Positions 49,012 to 56,708 of a stretch of DNA of 59,263 nucleotides are shown here, one piece after another; position 1 is the first letter of the stretch, and every line of letters begins with the position of its first letter. Source of the DNA: Thalassotalea sp. PP2-459. GTDB taxonomy: Bacteria; Pseudomonadota; Gammaproteobacteria; Enterobacterales; Alteromonadaceae. The position numbers and the translations under genes were made by a program. The stretch spans positions 1 to 59,263 of the forward strand of contig NZ_MKQD01000072.1 of assembly GCF_001913705.1 (NCBI RefSeq). The letters are read 5' to 3'. The notes beneath the pieces were generated by a model. That model made no database searches. It was not told where the DNA came from and was given only the letters and a program-made list of their open reading frames with translations.

Positions 49012-49102
49012 GGTGAGATGGCTGAGTGGTCGAAAGCACCGGTCTTGAAAACCGGCAAGGGTTTGTAGCCCTTCTAGGGTTCAAATCCCTATCTCACCGC
49101 CA
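49012..49102 (+). tRNA. tRNA-Ser (UGA), copy 1
   Basis: 91 nt class II tRNA with a long variable arm (AAGGGTTTGTAGCCCTT), anticodon TGA in GGTCTTGAAAACC, acceptor GGTGAGA/TCTCACC, discriminator G and encoded CCA. Confidence 0.97.
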
Positions 49103-49107
49103 TATAT

Positions 49108-49134
49108 AAAAGCCTCGCGAAATCGAGGCTTTTT
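49108..49134 (+). terminator. Terminator after tRNA-Ser copy 1
   Basis: AAAAGCCTCG / CGAGGCTTTTT with a 6-nt loop. Confidence 0.88.
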
Positions 49135-49159
49135 ACTTTAAAAAAACATGTAAAAATGC

Positions 49160-49188
49160 TTTACAACAGACGAGCGAATTATTACTAT
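49160..49188 (+). promoter_or_regulatory. Promoter of tRNA-Ser copy 2
   Basis: -35 TTTACA, 17-nt spacer, -10 TACTAT, GC-rich start TCGCACCGC, ending about 30 bp before the tRNA. Confidence 0.6.
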
Positions 49189-49217
49189 TCGCACCGCTTT
49201 TATAAAAGCGAATATTT

Positions 49218-49308
49218 GGTGAGATGGCTGAGTGGTCGAAAGCACCGGTCTTGAAAACCGGCAAGGGTTTGTAGCCCTTCTAGGGTTCAAATCCCTATCT
49301 CACCGCCA
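49218..49308 (+). tRNA. tRNA-Ser (UGA), copy 2, island attachment side
   Basis: 91 nt, identical to copy 1. The accessory island starts at its 3' end: the recombinase stop codon (complement of 49300-49302) lies in the acceptor stem, so the recombinase gene overlaps the last 9 nt of the tRNA on the opposite strand. Confidence 0.97.
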
Positions 49309-50907
49309 TATTGATATGAGGCTGGGCACTCCTTCGGGGTTCCCAGCCTTATTGTTTGCAACGTTTGCTAGTAGCGGCAAATGTCCGCCTCTTATCTCAA
49401 CGTTATCTTTGTAGACTGTTATATCTTTTACCAAAGCTAACAATAATGCCTTTGTTGCTTCTGTATTGCCGCCTAATAAAACTTTATTGCAAGAACTAAC
49501 AAAGTTTTCTATATGGTTACGACCAAAGCGCATGATCGGTAAGGACGTTTTTTTGTCTAGTGCATCAATAGAGGCTTCAATATCACTAAGCTTTTCCTCG
49601 TAGACTTTTAAGTGACGTTGAATCATTGTTGACGTACCTAGTTTCTGGTTTGCTATTTCACTGATTAATGACGAAACCTGACTATCTACGTTGTTCCACT
49701 TACGTTGCAAATTTGCTTTTTTCAGAGCGTTCTTATTTTTCTCTGCTGCAAGAAGGGATTTAAGCTCCTGATAGTTATCCTCAATGAAATCTGCTGTAAA
49801 TATGTTTTCAGTTAAAGCACTAAGCACTGCTTTTTCTATTTTTGCTCTAGGCAAATTTGGGGTGTTACATACATCTACCGAATGCTTAATTTTATCTCGG
49901 CATTTATAGTAGTCGTATCGACCTCCTTTCCCAGTGTTAATGACCATGTTACAGCCACAGCAGCCACATTTAATTATGCTGGTCAGTAATTTGGGCGATT
50001 CAACTGCTTTGTTTGAAGAGTCAGACTTATTTGGGGCACGACTTTTTAGTAACTTGTTGACTGCTAAGTACGTATCTTTCTCAATGATTTTCGGTACAGG
50101 TATAATAACTACATCTTTATTCAAATCCTTTCTTGTTCTATTTTTGCCATAACGTCTTTCACCATAATAAGTAGTATCGGTTAATATCGTATGTATAGCG
50201 TTTGGGGTCCATCTAGCTCCGTTCTTGAATATCTTTTTCTTATTTAAGTACGCTGCAATTTTCTTTACGCCGTAAGAGCAGCCTGATTCACCATTCTCAG
50301 CCAAAGAAAATATCTTTTTTACAACTTCGGCATTTTCGGGGTGCAAAGCATATACTTTACGCTTTTTGCTGCCTTCAAAGTCAGGTGCATCTATTGTCTG
50401 GTAGCCAAAAGGTGGTATAGCTCCTGTAGCATAGCCTTGCTCTGCTACGCTATTTAATTTTACTGCTGATTTTTTACTATTTTTTCTACTGAAGGTTTCG
50501 GCAAAAATGCCATTTATCCCTTTCATGATAAAAGCATCATCTGCGTCCTCAGGAATTGATTCCATAAAGTAAAATAGTTTTACGCCATTTCGTTCAAGTA
50601 TCTTTTCTGCGTTATATCTTGTCGCTTCGTTACGACTGAATCGCGTTGAATCATAAACAGCAACCAAATCAACATCTATTGCTTTGGAATCTATATCATT
50701 CAACATCATATCAAATTGCTGTCTTTTACCTTTGAATGCAGATACTCCAGCGTCTTGATAGACTTTTATAACTTCGTGACCATTTTCTTCTGCCCACTTT
50801 AATAGGGTGGCGAGTTGGTCATCTAGAGACATATTTTCTTTTACTTGAGTAAGCGTACTAACTCGTATGTAAATAACAATCTTCAAAAACGTTTGTAAAA
50901 ATGCCAT
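49300..50907 (-). CDS. Large serine recombinase (integrase)
   Basis: 535 aa. Resolvase domain (about 8-155) with IYIRVST: Arg15 and nucleophile Ser17; DSTRFSRNEATRY carries the other active-site arginines. Then a Recombinase domain (about 170-290, ALHPENAEVVKKIFSLAENG), a zinc ribbon (IKCGCCGCNMVIN, YKCRDK, CNTPN, about 328-375) and a coiled coil (about 395-465). This is the phiC31-type architecture that integrates elements at specific sites. Ribosome site GAGGAG lies on the stop of the 71-aa gene upstream. The last residues are read from the tRNA-Ser terminator and tRNA end. Confidence 0.92.
   Translation of the reverse strand: MAFLQTFLKIVIYIRVSTLTQVKENMSLDDQLATLLKWAEENGHEVIKVYQDAGVSAFKGKRQQFDMMLNDIDSKAIDVDLVAVYDSTRFSRNEATRYNAEKILERNGVKLFYFMESIPEDADDAFIMKGINGIFAETFSRKNSKKSAVKLNSVAEQGYATGAIPPFGYQTIDAPDFEGSKKRKVYALHPENAEVVKKIFSLAENGESGCSYGVKKIAAYLNKKKIFKNGARWTPNAIHTILTDTTYYGERRYGKNRTRKDLNKDVVIIPVPKIIEKDTYLAVNKLLKSRAPNKSDSSNKAVESPKLLTSIIKCGCCGCNMVINTGKGGRYDYYKCRDKIKHSVDVCNTPNLPRAKIEKAVLSALTENIFTADFIEDNYQELKSLLAAEKNKNALKKANLQRKWNNVDSQVSSLISEIANQKLGTSTMIQRHLKVYEEKLSDIEASIDALDKKTSLPIMRFGRNHIENFVSSCNKVLLGGNTEATKALLLALVKDITVYKDNVEIRGGHLPLLANVANNKAGNPEGVPSLISIWR
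49319..49349 (+). terminator. tRNA-Ser terminator hairpin inside the recombinase 3' end
   Basis: AGGCTGGG / CCCAGCCT stem with a 15-nt loop and TATTGTTT after it. It would end tRNA-Ser copy 2, and on the other strand encodes the last residues of the recombinase (KAGNPEGVPSL). Confidence 0.65.
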
Positions 50908-50910
50908 TAT

Positions 50911-51126
50911 TTACTCCTCAGTTTTTCCGTTTAAGTGCTGTTTGTATTTTGTTTGGTTTTGAGCCAAGTTTTTCGAACTTTCAATTTGTTCAAAACAATC
51001 AGTAGTTATTTCGGCAATGTTTTGCTCAACGAGCCGCCACCTCAATTTAGTAAAATCTTTTAGCGGAATGTTTTTAAAGCGTATGACTGCTTTATGTTTT
51101 CCTATACTTATTGTTAATTTCTTCAT
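50911..51126 (-). CDS. Small basic protein in the recombinase operon
   Basis: 71 aa, no family recognised. MKKLTISIGKHKAVIRFKNIPLKDFTKLRWRLVEQNI is a beta-rich, basic N-terminal half; the C-terminus is polar (NQTKYKQHLNGKTEE). It lies 3 nt before the recombinase start and could be a DNA-binding accessory or a directionality factor; this is inference from position and size only. Confidence 0.65.
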   Translation of the reverse strand: MKKLTISIGKHKAVIRFKNIPLKDFTKLRWRLVEQNIAEITTDCFEQIESSKNLAQNQTKYKQHLNGKTEE

Positions 51127-51169
51127 AATGAGTCCTCTAAACCAACGTAAGAGCAGAGCGCTCTATATC

Positions 51170-51613
51170 TCAGTGCTTATTTTTTTGAAGACCTTGCCAT
51201 AAGCAGCTAAAACAAATGGTTTTTTCTTTGGAAATTGGTACGCCTGACCAAGAATCACTCAAAGAAATAGTTTCTATATCAATAGTGTCAGTCATACATT
51301 TGTACCAGTCATAAACAACTAGGTTTCTAGTAATTCTGGTGGTGCTACAAACAACAATGTATCTAGCAAACAATTCAAAACGATCTAAAGTGTCAATCAT
51401 TTCCGTTAAGCCGGGAGGTCGCTCATGTGTGCCAGATACAGCAGCATCTTGGTATCTGCCCACGACTTCGCAGTCGTTATATCTAGCCCAATAGTTGATA
51501 GCTTCAAATTGCTGCTCAATAGAGCCGCACAAAGAGTTGGTTGTATCTAAGCTGTTAGTTCTTGCGTAGGCCAAAATTGGTATTGGTAAAGATGTGTTTT
51601 TTGATTTTTTCAT
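51170..51613 (-). CDS. Resolvase-domain-only protein, catalytic Ser replaced
   Basis: 147 aa from ATG 51613 (GGTGA upstream); the open frame extends to 51676. Matches only the resolvase N-terminal domain: ILAYARTNSLDTTNS, SIEQQFEAINYWARYNDCEVVGRYQDAAVSG, IVVCSTTRITRN. In the motif R-x-S the residue two after Arg18 is Asn20, with Ser21 next, so the normal nucleophile position is not Ser. No Recombinase domain or zinc ribbon. Operon with the 71-aa gene and the full recombinase; a regulatory partner is a fair guess. Confidence 0.7.
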   Translation of the reverse strand: MKKSKNTSLPIPILAYARTNSLDTTNSLCGSIEQQFEAINYWARYNDCEVVGRYQDAAVSGTHERPPGLTEMIDTLDRFELFARYIVVCSTTRITRNLVVYDWYKCMTDTIDIETISLSDSWSGVPISKEKTICFSCLWQGLQKNKH

Positions 51614-52141
51614 TTGAGTCACCATTCTGATATGAAAGTTAGAACTTACATTTAAGTTAAGAGTAATAATTTTCAAAAATCAACGGGCAATAAGGCGGTA
51701 ACTCTATGATTAATAATCATTAAAATATATGTCTGTTAATTTTTAATTAAATAAATCTGGATACATACAGCGTTGTAAATATTAATAAATATCGTCAGTA
51801 AATATTTTTATAAAAATTATCTAATGTTAGTTTTAAGAGGTTTTTTAATACTATGAGTGATAAGAGGGGACTTTTTTAATATCAAAAGGTTTGTGGTTTG
51901 TTACACTTTTATTCTAAATTACTAATTTATAATTATTTATTGCTTTATTATTTATTTTTGTCTTCCTTTTTACTTAAAGTTTTAACCTAATCAAATGGTT
52001 AAATATGAAATAAAGACTACTTAAAACAACAGGTTCATTAAGTTTTTTAAGCTAGGTCATTAAAACCATAAGAGAGAGTGATTTGATTTTTTGCTGAACA
52101 TGGTTAAACGTTAATGGATAAATGTTTACTGAGGAAAGTTT
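51614..52141. other. AT-rich intergenic region in the island
   Basis: About 530 bp between the divergent recombinase operon and a small gene. A perfect palindrome ATGATTAATAATCAT (51706-51720) lies about 95 bp upstream of the resolvase-like start and may be an operator for the recombinase operon. The rest is AT-rich with no ORF of note. Confidence 0.5.
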
Positions 52142-52444
52142 ATGAGCAAGTCAAATTACCTAACACCACATGAAGAAAGATTCGAATATTGGCTAAAAGA
52201 TAACATGCCATACCTTTCAAAATTATGGGACTTTACAGAGGCTAGATATGAAAAAGAACTGGTTGATAACTTTCTTGGCGTTTGCTCTTCTAGTGAAGCC
52301 ATAATGTGCTGTTTTGCAATTCAGGTGTGGACAGGTGGTTTAAATATAGAATATGAATTCAACCTGTTTCGAGCAATGCGTGTGCTTGGCGACAAAGAAA
52401 TCAAGGTTATTCAAAAGTGGGTAGCAGAGCCTTGGTTCTGCTAA
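52142..52444 (+). CDS. Hypothetical small protein
   Basis: 100 aa, no family recognised; soluble, aromatic- and acid-rich (ERFEYWLKDNMPYLSKLWDF), with VCSSSEAIMCCFAIQVW in the middle. A good ribosome site (GAGGAAAG) precedes the ATG. It meets the next gene tail to tail with a 4-bp overlap. Confidence 0.6.
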   Translation: MSKSNYLTPHEERFEYWLKDNMPYLSKLWDFTEARYEKELVDNFLGVCSSSEAIMCCFAIQVWTGGLNIEYEFNLFRAMRVLGDKEIKVIQKWVAEPWFC

Positions 52445-52755
52445 TGTAGTGTTGTTGGCGATTGGTTCAGTATTTCAATCTCTTGGGGGCTAAACCCATT
52501 TCTAAGCAGTTCAAAATTAGAAAAAGCCACCTTACTTTTAATGCCTTCTCCAACTAGCTTATAAATGCTTTTAGAAGCGGTAATAACAACATGATTTACA
52601 ATATCAACTCTGGTTATTTTTGAACTACAAACATAATCACCTGTGTAGAACCGATAAGTTTGGTCATCTTCTACAATACCCCAAAGAACATCACCTATAA
52701 CTGTTTCTGCGTCAAAAACTTCTACGATTTGCCAATCTTTTACGTATGTTTCCAT
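52441..52755 (-). CDS. Hypothetical small protein, convergent
   Basis: 104 aa, no family recognised. VKDWQIVEVFDAETVIGDVLWGIVEDDQTYRFYTGDYVCSSKI is beta-rich and suggests a small barrel-like fold. GTGAGTAA lies before the ATG. Its stop overlaps that of the 100-aa gene. Function unknown. Confidence 0.6.
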   Translation of the reverse strand: METYVKDWQIVEVFDAETVIGDVLWGIVEDDQTYRFYTGDYVCSSKITRVDIVNHVVITASKSIYKLVGEGIKSKVAFSNFELLRNGFSPQEIEILNQSPTTLH

Positions 52756-52978
52756 AAGTTACTCACTGTCTTTAGTTTTTGTTTAGATTAGCTATAACCG
52801 GGTTAAAAACATAGCGAAAGCGTGGATCTAATCCCAGCTTTTTTGCAGTTTAGTGTTAAGAAGTAGTTAACACAGTTTAAAACATGAGAAAACCGATTGA
52901 TTTTATTGGAAATAGTTTTAAAAGAATGTCAGTTTGTGGCATAAAGATAAGGTGGAAAATTGATAAAAGGACGTATAG

Positions 52979-53698
52979 TTGAAAGAAAAGGAAAAAATAG
53001 CACTATTTATTGATGCTGATAATGCGCCAGCTAAGAAAATCGATGTGATACTTTCTGAGTTAGCTCGTTATGGCGTTGTTAATATAGGTAAAGCTTATGG
53101 TAATTGGAAAAGTCCATGTATTCAGTCATGGGAAGAAGTTCTTCATGAATACGCAATTCAACCTATACAACAATTTGATCTGACCAAAGGTAAAAATGCC
53201 ACAGATATAGCGCTTGTTATAGATGTAATGGACACTCTTTATACAAAAGACGTAGATATTATTTGTTTAGTTTCTTCCGACTGTGATTTCACACCTTTAG
53301 TAACTCGTGCTTTGGCTGACGGTAAATTCGTGATCGGTTTTGGTGAGCGTAAAGCTCCAACTCCTTTTGTTAATAGTTGCTCTAAGTTTCTATTCGTTGA
53401 CGAAGTAAATAGTAACTCTAAAGTTGAACCAATCACTGGTCAAAAGTTAAAAAGGGATACAAAGCTGATTACATTAATAAGACAAGCTATTGAGTCGGTG
53501 GAAAACGATGATGGATGGGCGCAGCTAGGAACCATAGGGCAACATATTTCTAATCAGGCATCATTTGATCAGCGAAATTATGGTTATAAAAAGCTGAGTG
53601 ATTTAATCTCAGCGATTGATTTATTTGAAATGAAACAAACGCATGGTTCATCTACGTGGGTAAAAGATAAAAGAAGAGCGGTAGATGTCAGTGAATAG
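52979..53698 (+). CDS. NYN-domain nuclease with C-terminal LOTUS/OST-HTH domain
   Basis: 239 aa. NYN (PIN-like) domain at 1-140: FIDADNAP with Asp12 and Asp14, TKGKNATDIALVIDVMD with Asp76 and Asp82, VSSDCDFTPLV with Asp101 and Asp103, the acidic set of LabA-like RNases. Then a LOTUS/OST-HTH domain (about 160-232): TLIRQAIESVENDDGWAQLGTIGQHISNQ and GYKKLSDLISAIDLFEM. The likely substrate is RNA. The start is TTG with AAAGGA upstream; no ATG is in reach. It overlaps the HEPN gene by 14 bp. Role in defence or toxin control is inferred from the island and partner. Confidence 0.88.
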   Translation: MKEKEKIALFIDADNAPAKKIDVILSELARYGVVNIGKAYGNWKSPCIQSWEEVLHEYAIQPIQQFDLTKGKNATDIALVIDVMDTLYTKDVDIICLVSSDCDFTPLVTRALADGKFVIGFGERKAPTPFVNSCSKFLFVDEVNSNSKVEPITGQKLKRDTKLITLIRQAIESVENDDGWAQLGTIGQHISNQASFDQRNYGYKKLSDLISAIDLFEMKQTHGSSTWVKDKRRAVDVSE

Positions 53699-54290
53699 AT
53701 TAATGAAAGAAATTGAATTACCAATCACTCAAACCGTTTCAGCAACATTAGAAATTGATAGCGAAGGAAATATCGTTAACGAGATTGGTTATATCGTTAA
53801 TGATGAAATTTCTAAAAACATGCTTATTTGTAGGTCTAATGGCGGTAAAGTTTTGTACGCAACTACATCTTTAGAGCAAGAAATTGAAAACTTTCTTTTG
53901 AATTACTTCATGGGGCCATTCATTGAAGAAGATCCAAGAAGAACCATACTTGAAAACGAGCTTTTAAAGTCTAATAAGTTGACGTTATCAAATAAGAAAG
54001 AATTGCTTTTTAATATCTTAAATTCCAGAAGCTTTATTAAAGGAAAAGAAAAAGACCAATTAAATCAGCAGTTAAAAGCGATTATAGATTGGAGGAACGC
54101 ATTTGCTCATGGAAAAGTAACTCATAATACTAAAGCAGGGTGCTTGTTAAAGTATTACTCTGGAGGTCAAAAGGAATATGAGCTTAATGACAAGTTTTGG
54201 CATACATTGGTAAGTGTTTTCGAAAGCTCAAATTTACTCATTAAGAAAGCAAAAGAGAATATGCTTAATAAGTTATATTCGTCTAATTAA
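53685..54290 (+). CDS. HEPN-type protein with Rx4H motif
   Basis: 201 aa helical protein. The motif Arg137-Asn-Ala-Phe-Ala-His142 (IIDWRNAFAHGKV) is the HEPN RNase/toxin signature Rx4-6H. The N-terminal part (LPITQTVSATLEIDSEGNIVNEIGYI) has no known match. Start ATG 53685 with AGAAGAG upstream; a second ATG at 53703 is possible. Overlaps the NYN-LOTUS gene, so the two are coupled and may form an RNA-cleaving pair or toxin-antitoxin-like module. Confidence 0.7.
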   Translation: MSVNRLMKEIELPITQTVSATLEIDSEGNIVNEIGYIVNDEISKNMLICRSNGGKVLYATTSLEQEIENFLLNYFMGPFIEEDPRRTILENELLKSNKLTLSNKKELLFNILNSRSFIKGKEKDQLNQQLKAIIDWRNAFAHGKVTHNTKAGCLLKYYSGGQKEYELNDKFWHTLVSVFESSNLLIKKAKENMLNKLYSSN

Positions 54291-54305
54291 AAGCGAAAAC
54301 AATAA

Positions 54306-55250
54306 ATGGAACTTACTTATTTAATATTGGGCATTGTATTTACAGCAGTAATATTCGGTCAAATTGCTCATTTTAGTAGTGTCAGTAAAATTAAAGCTCT
54401 TAGAAAGTTTTTCATGTCGATTACTGCTGGAGATATAGCGGCTAATATCATGTGGCTTTGTATATTGCTGCTGAGCATATCTTATGGATTTCAGAAAGTT
54501 TTTAATGATGAGGTAAGTGAAACTAGTATATTAATTCAGCCATTATTTTTATTGATAATGTTAACCGTAATCATACTTGTTTTAACCCAATACAATTTAC
54601 ACGAATTTGTAAAAAATAAATGGAAAATTATTACTCCGATAGCAACTTTTGTAGGCATTGCTTTTAGTATCTATGTTAATGTATATGTTGACGCAGAAAT
54701 TTTCAGATACACTCAACTAAACGCCAATAACTTTCCGAACGCTCAAAAATTAATTTTCTTTTGCTTAGCACCGTTTTTCGCAATCATATTTTCATTATAT
54801 GGAATATTAACGTTCTATTTTTTTCATGCTTTTCATATTTTTATCAAACAGATAAGAAATTTTAATTACTTGAATAGTCTGATTAGAAATATTGTTTATG
54901 TAATAAGGGGAGAAAAAATTAATAAGGAGCAAAACAACGATGAAAAGGTTGATGTCGCACTTCTCATTGGGCTTATTGTTCTAATATTTGTCTTACCTAA
55001 TATGTTGAGTAGCTTTGTTAGTGAAAAGCATATTGATCTTGACAAAATTATTGCAGATACATTGGTTTTCAGTTCCTATCATGTAAAGGGTTATGAGAGT
55101 TGTGACAATATTATTGATGAAACAATTATTATCTCTTTCATTAAAAATAATCAAATATCTGCTGTTAAACCTATTGAAAAAAAGGGATACAGATTCTTTG
55201 TTGACAATTGTGAAAGAAAAGACACATTTAAGTTGCCTAATAATAACTAA
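54306..55250 (+). CDS. Multi-span membrane protein, unknown
   Basis: 314 aa with about six hydrophobic segments (3-22, 44-62, 78-97, 108-128, 150-180, 221-238) and a soluble C-terminal part of about 70 residues with two Cys (GYESCDN, VDNCERK). No family recognised. It starts 15 bp after the HEPN gene, so it may be the membrane part of the same operon; a 180-bp AT-rich gap then separates it from the putAbiC gene. Confidence 0.7.
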   Translation: MELTYLILGIVFTAVIFGQIAHFSSVSKIKALRKFFMSITAGDIAANIMWLCILLLSISYGFQKVFNDEVSETSILIQPLFLLIMLTVIILVLTQYNLHEFVKNKWKIITPIATFVGIAFSIYVNVYVDAEIFRYTQLNANNFPNAQKLIFFCLAPFFAIIFSLYGILTFYFFHAFHIFIKQIRNFNYLNSLIRNIVYVIRGEKINKEQNNDEKVDVALLIGLIVLIFVLPNMLSSFVSEKHIDLDKIIADTLVFSSYHVKGYESCDNIIDETIIISFIKNNQISAVKPIEKKGYRFFVDNCERKDTFKLPNNN

Positions 55251-55433
55251 TCACTAATAAAACCTAATGTATTAAAATTTTAGCTTGGTGCCTTATAGTT
55301 TTCATAACTAAAGGAGTAGATATCACTTAAAGTTGTTAACGTAATGTTGATTTAATTTTAAAATATTTAATGAATAAGAATATTTTTCTTTTTATTAATT
55401 AATAAGTTGCATTTCTTTTTTAGAAAGGGGTTA

Positions 55434-56708
55434 ATGCTACATATAAGTACAAGGATGGAAGATGGAAGCAATACAACGATGAATATGCTAGCTATTCTAA
55501 AAAAAGAAACCGTCATCTCAACTGTAATAATTACGGGGTTATTAACTGCATTTACAATTATTATAGCGTTTGCATGGAATGAAAGCTTTTTTAACACCGA
55601 AGAAGTTATTAATTCAGAAAAGTTTGCACAATTAGGAGATTTTATAGGTGGTGTAGTAGGCTCTCTTTGGGCACTGGCAGGGGTCTTTTTGTTTTATAAA
55701 GCTCTAACTGAACAAAGAGTGGACTTTAAAAACAATAAAGATACATTGCAGTTGCAAGTCTCTGCTTTAAATCAACAAATCGAAGAGTTCAAGCTAAATC
55801 GTGAAGAGCAAAGGTTAAGCCGAAAGGTTTACGAAGAACAAAGTAAGACTGCAAAAATTCAACAGTTTGATTCAAGTTTTTATTCATTATTGAATGTATA
55901 CCTAACTATTAAAAATACCCTAAGTCACCAGAACCCTGAGTATTTTAAGCAGCTCACAGATAAATTGGAGTCTTTCTATGACGAAAATGAACTTTGCTTA
56001 ATTAAAAGACATGTGTCATTAGTTTCTGGTTTTATAGATATTTACAATAATGAAAGAGAGGCACTGTCTCGCTATTTTAGAGCTTTTTATAGGTTGATAA
56101 TCATAATTGATTCATCTAAGGCTCTGACGGAAGAGGAAAAGTACTTTTATGCTAAAATTTTACGCGCACAGTTATCTGATTATGAACTTGTGATTTTATT
56201 TTATAATTCATTTACTTTCTTAGGTAAGAAAACTCAAAATTTCGCGTTAAAGTACAATATTTTTAAACACCTACCTCTTTTAAACTTGCCGTCATTAAAA
56301 GAATATCAATCTAAACAAGACGATCATGTTCTAATGGTTTTGGTAGATATTTTATGCAAATTTATGATGAAAAATATCCCACTTTTCTATGATGTTACAT
56401 TTGAAGAAAGCAAGATTGAAGAGGAATTTAATGAGCTGGGTATAATCCTTGGGGTGTACTTTAATGACGGAATCGAAATTAAGATTTATACAAATTTAGA
56501 TATAAAGGAAAATAAAATAAATCTTAGTGAAGATGAATTAATTAGGTTCATAAAACTATTTTTTTATGAATTTGTTATTTTTAAAACTTATTTAGTTGAG
56601 AAAGTCATAGTTATTGAAGAATCCAAAATAGAATTTGCAGATAAAAAAGCGTTTTGCATAGCCATAAATACAGAAGAGTTAATTAGTTTAAATGAGGACA
56701 AGTTTTAA
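55434..56708 (+). CDS. Putative abortive-infection protein (putAbiC-like)
   Basis: 424 aa from ATG 55434, with AAAGGGG just upstream (spacing is tight); later ATGs at 55455 and 55479 are alternatives and the frame is open back to a TTG at 55407. Two N-terminal membrane helices (about 26-48 and 70-91), the second starting FAQLGDFIGGVVGSLWALAG, then a coiled coil and a cytosolic body with SRYFRAFYRLIIIIDSS and KILRAQLSDYELVILFYN (Arg244 onward). This combination matches the putative phage abortive infection family (PF16872) as I remember it. Its stop overlaps the DUF262 start by 1 nt, so they are coupled. Confidence 0.75.
   Translation: MLHISTRMEDGSNTTMNMLAILKKETVISTVIITGLLTAFTIIIAFAWNESFFNTEEVINSEKFAQLGDFIGGVVGSLWALAGVFLFYKALTEQRVDFKNNKDTLQLQVSALNQQIEEFKLNREEQRLSRKVYEEQSKTAKIQQFDSSFYSLLNVYLTIKNTLSHQNPEYFKQLTDKLESFYDENELCLIKRHVSLVSGFIDIYNNEREALSRYFRAFYRLIIIIDSSKALTEEEKYFYAKILRAQLSDYELVILFYNSFTFLGKKTQNFALKYNIFKHLPLLNLPSLKEYQSKQDDHVLMVLVDILCKFMMKNIPLFYDVTFEESKIEEEFNELGIILGVYFNDGIEIKIYTNLDIKENKINLSEDELIRFIKLFFYEFVIFKTYLVEKVIVIEESKIEFADKKAFCIAINTEELISLNEDKF

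Noticed and set aside
49232-49414. 60-aa plus-strand frame over tRNA-Ser copy 2
   Set aside because: It runs through the tRNA and the antisense of the recombinase end; no ribosome site.
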